Part shown: positions 6,851 through 7,198 of the stretch, in pieces
Layout of the letters: every line of letters begins with the position of its first letter
Position numbering within the stretch: the stretch's first letter is position 1
Source: Acidimicrobiales bacterium
GTDB lineage: Bacteria > Actinomycetota > Acidimicrobiia > Acidimicrobiales > Poriferisodalaceae
Length of the DNA: 7,198 nucleotides
NCBI GenBank assembly: GCA_020439485.1
Contig: JAGQSP010000339.1
Coordinates: 1-7,198 of the forward strand
Reading direction: 5' to 3'
Notes under the pieces: model-generated
The model's database searches: none
The model's input: the letters and a program-made list of their open reading frames with translations, nothing else
Told to the model about the DNA's origin: nothing
Made by a program: the position numbers and the translations under genes

Positions 6851-7198
6851 TCATGTGAAGATGTAGCCCATCTCACCGTGTTCGGACACGTCGAGCCCTT
6901 CGGACTCTTCTTCGGAGCTGACTCGAAGGCCCACGGTTGCGTCGAGGATCTTGGCCAGCACGAACGTGACGGCGAACGAGAACACCATCACAACCACCAT
7001 CGAGATGATCTGATTCAACAGCAGCTCGCCGCCTCCGCCATAGAACAGGCCCTCCAGGAAGTCAGAATCGGGCCCGGCCTCGGCGTTTGCGAACAGTCCG
7101 ATGAGGGTTCCGCCAACGATGCCGCCGACCAGGTGCACACCGACGACATCGAGTGAGTCATCGAAGCCGAAGCGGATCTTCATTCGTGTGCCGAAGAA
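6851..7198 (-). CDS. amt: Ammonium transporter, Amt family (C-terminal part, 5' end outside window)
   Basis: The C-terminal 115 residues of an Amt/Mep/Rh-family ammonium channel, an inner-membrane trimer that takes up ammonium. The frame remains open to the window edge: FFGTR precedes the methionine at 7181-7183, so that methionine is internal and the gene continues beyond 7198. FGFDDSLDVVGVH matches the family signature, and the histidine at 7133-7135 corresponds to the second of the twin pore histidines (His318 in E. coli AmtB). The next residue is Leu where AmtB has Gly. Two membrane segments are visible, fragment residues about 18-37 and 60-84. The cytoplasmic tail GLRVSSEEESEGLDVSEHGE followed by MGY matches the conserved tail that couples the pore to PII (GlnK) regulation. 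The gene after it on the same strand is the Thr-stalk membrane protein, not glnK. Nitrogen-responsive control is expected for the family, but the promoter is not in the window. Confidence 0.95.
   Translation of the reverse strand, partial: FFGTRMKIRFGFDDSLDVVGVHLVGGIVGGTLIGLFANAEAGPDSDFLEGLFYGGGGELLLNQIISMVVVMVFSFAVTFVLAKILDATVGLRVSSEEESEGLDVSEHGEMGYIFT

Noticed and set aside
6787..6876. N-terminal extension of the stalk protein from a GTG at 6876
   Set aside because: It would overlap the last codons of amt and add 30 residues before the membrane anchor; the ATG at 6786 gives a normal anchored N-terminus.
6239..7156. Plus-strand open frame of 305 codons across the stalk protein and amt ends
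   Set aside because: It spans two minus-strand genes and their spacer, and its Val-rich low-complexity part is simply the complement of the Thr-rich repeats.

Overview
The window is a dense, GC-rich piece of bacterial chromosome with five protein-coding genes and almost no intergenic DNA. The base composition and the style of the topoisomerase subunits (for example EGDSAxG, DADVDGSHIRCL and YAASGGLHGVGASVVNALS in subunit B) resemble the Actinomycetota topoisomerase IV lineage. A less-studied actinobacterial group such as Acidimicrobiia would fit, but that placement is inference from recalled family sequences, not from a search.

Positions 1-5440 (plus strand) form an apparent three-gene run. 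It starts with the last ~85% of a type IIA topoisomerase A subunit, entering the window just before its catalytic tyrosine. The complete B subunit follows, with its ATG directly abutting the A-subunit stop (TAGATG). A 440-residue metallo-beta-lactamase-fold hydrolase of the alkyl-sulfatase kind starts 13 bp later. The A subunit lacks a recognisable GyrA box, so a ParC/ParE (topoisomerase IV-like) reading is preferred to gyrase. Together A and B would form the A2B2 enzyme that passes one duplex through another to decatenate or relax chromosomes. The hydrolase has no obvious functional link to them.

Positions 5458-7198 (minus strand) hold two genes that converge on the first group across a 17-bp spacer. 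The upstream one, cut by the window's right edge, is the C-terminal third or so of an Amt-family ammonium transporter with the second pore histidine and the conserved cytoplasmic tail. It is followed after 64 bp by a 442-residue membrane-anchored extracytoplasmic protein. That protein has one N-terminal transmembrane segment, a threonine-rich stalk built partly of 21-bp repeats, an SH3b-like domain, and two further beta-rich regions that vaguely recall AMIN and Gmad2 domains. This unnamed protein is the least explained gene here. The usual amt partner, glnK, is not in the position directly downstream of amt.

I see no RNA genes, insertion sequences, CRISPR arrays, attachment sites or phage genes. 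There is no strong sign of an undescribed multi-gene system; the region looks like ordinary core chromosome with one interesting uncharacterised surface protein and one unusually short alkyl-sulfatase homologue.
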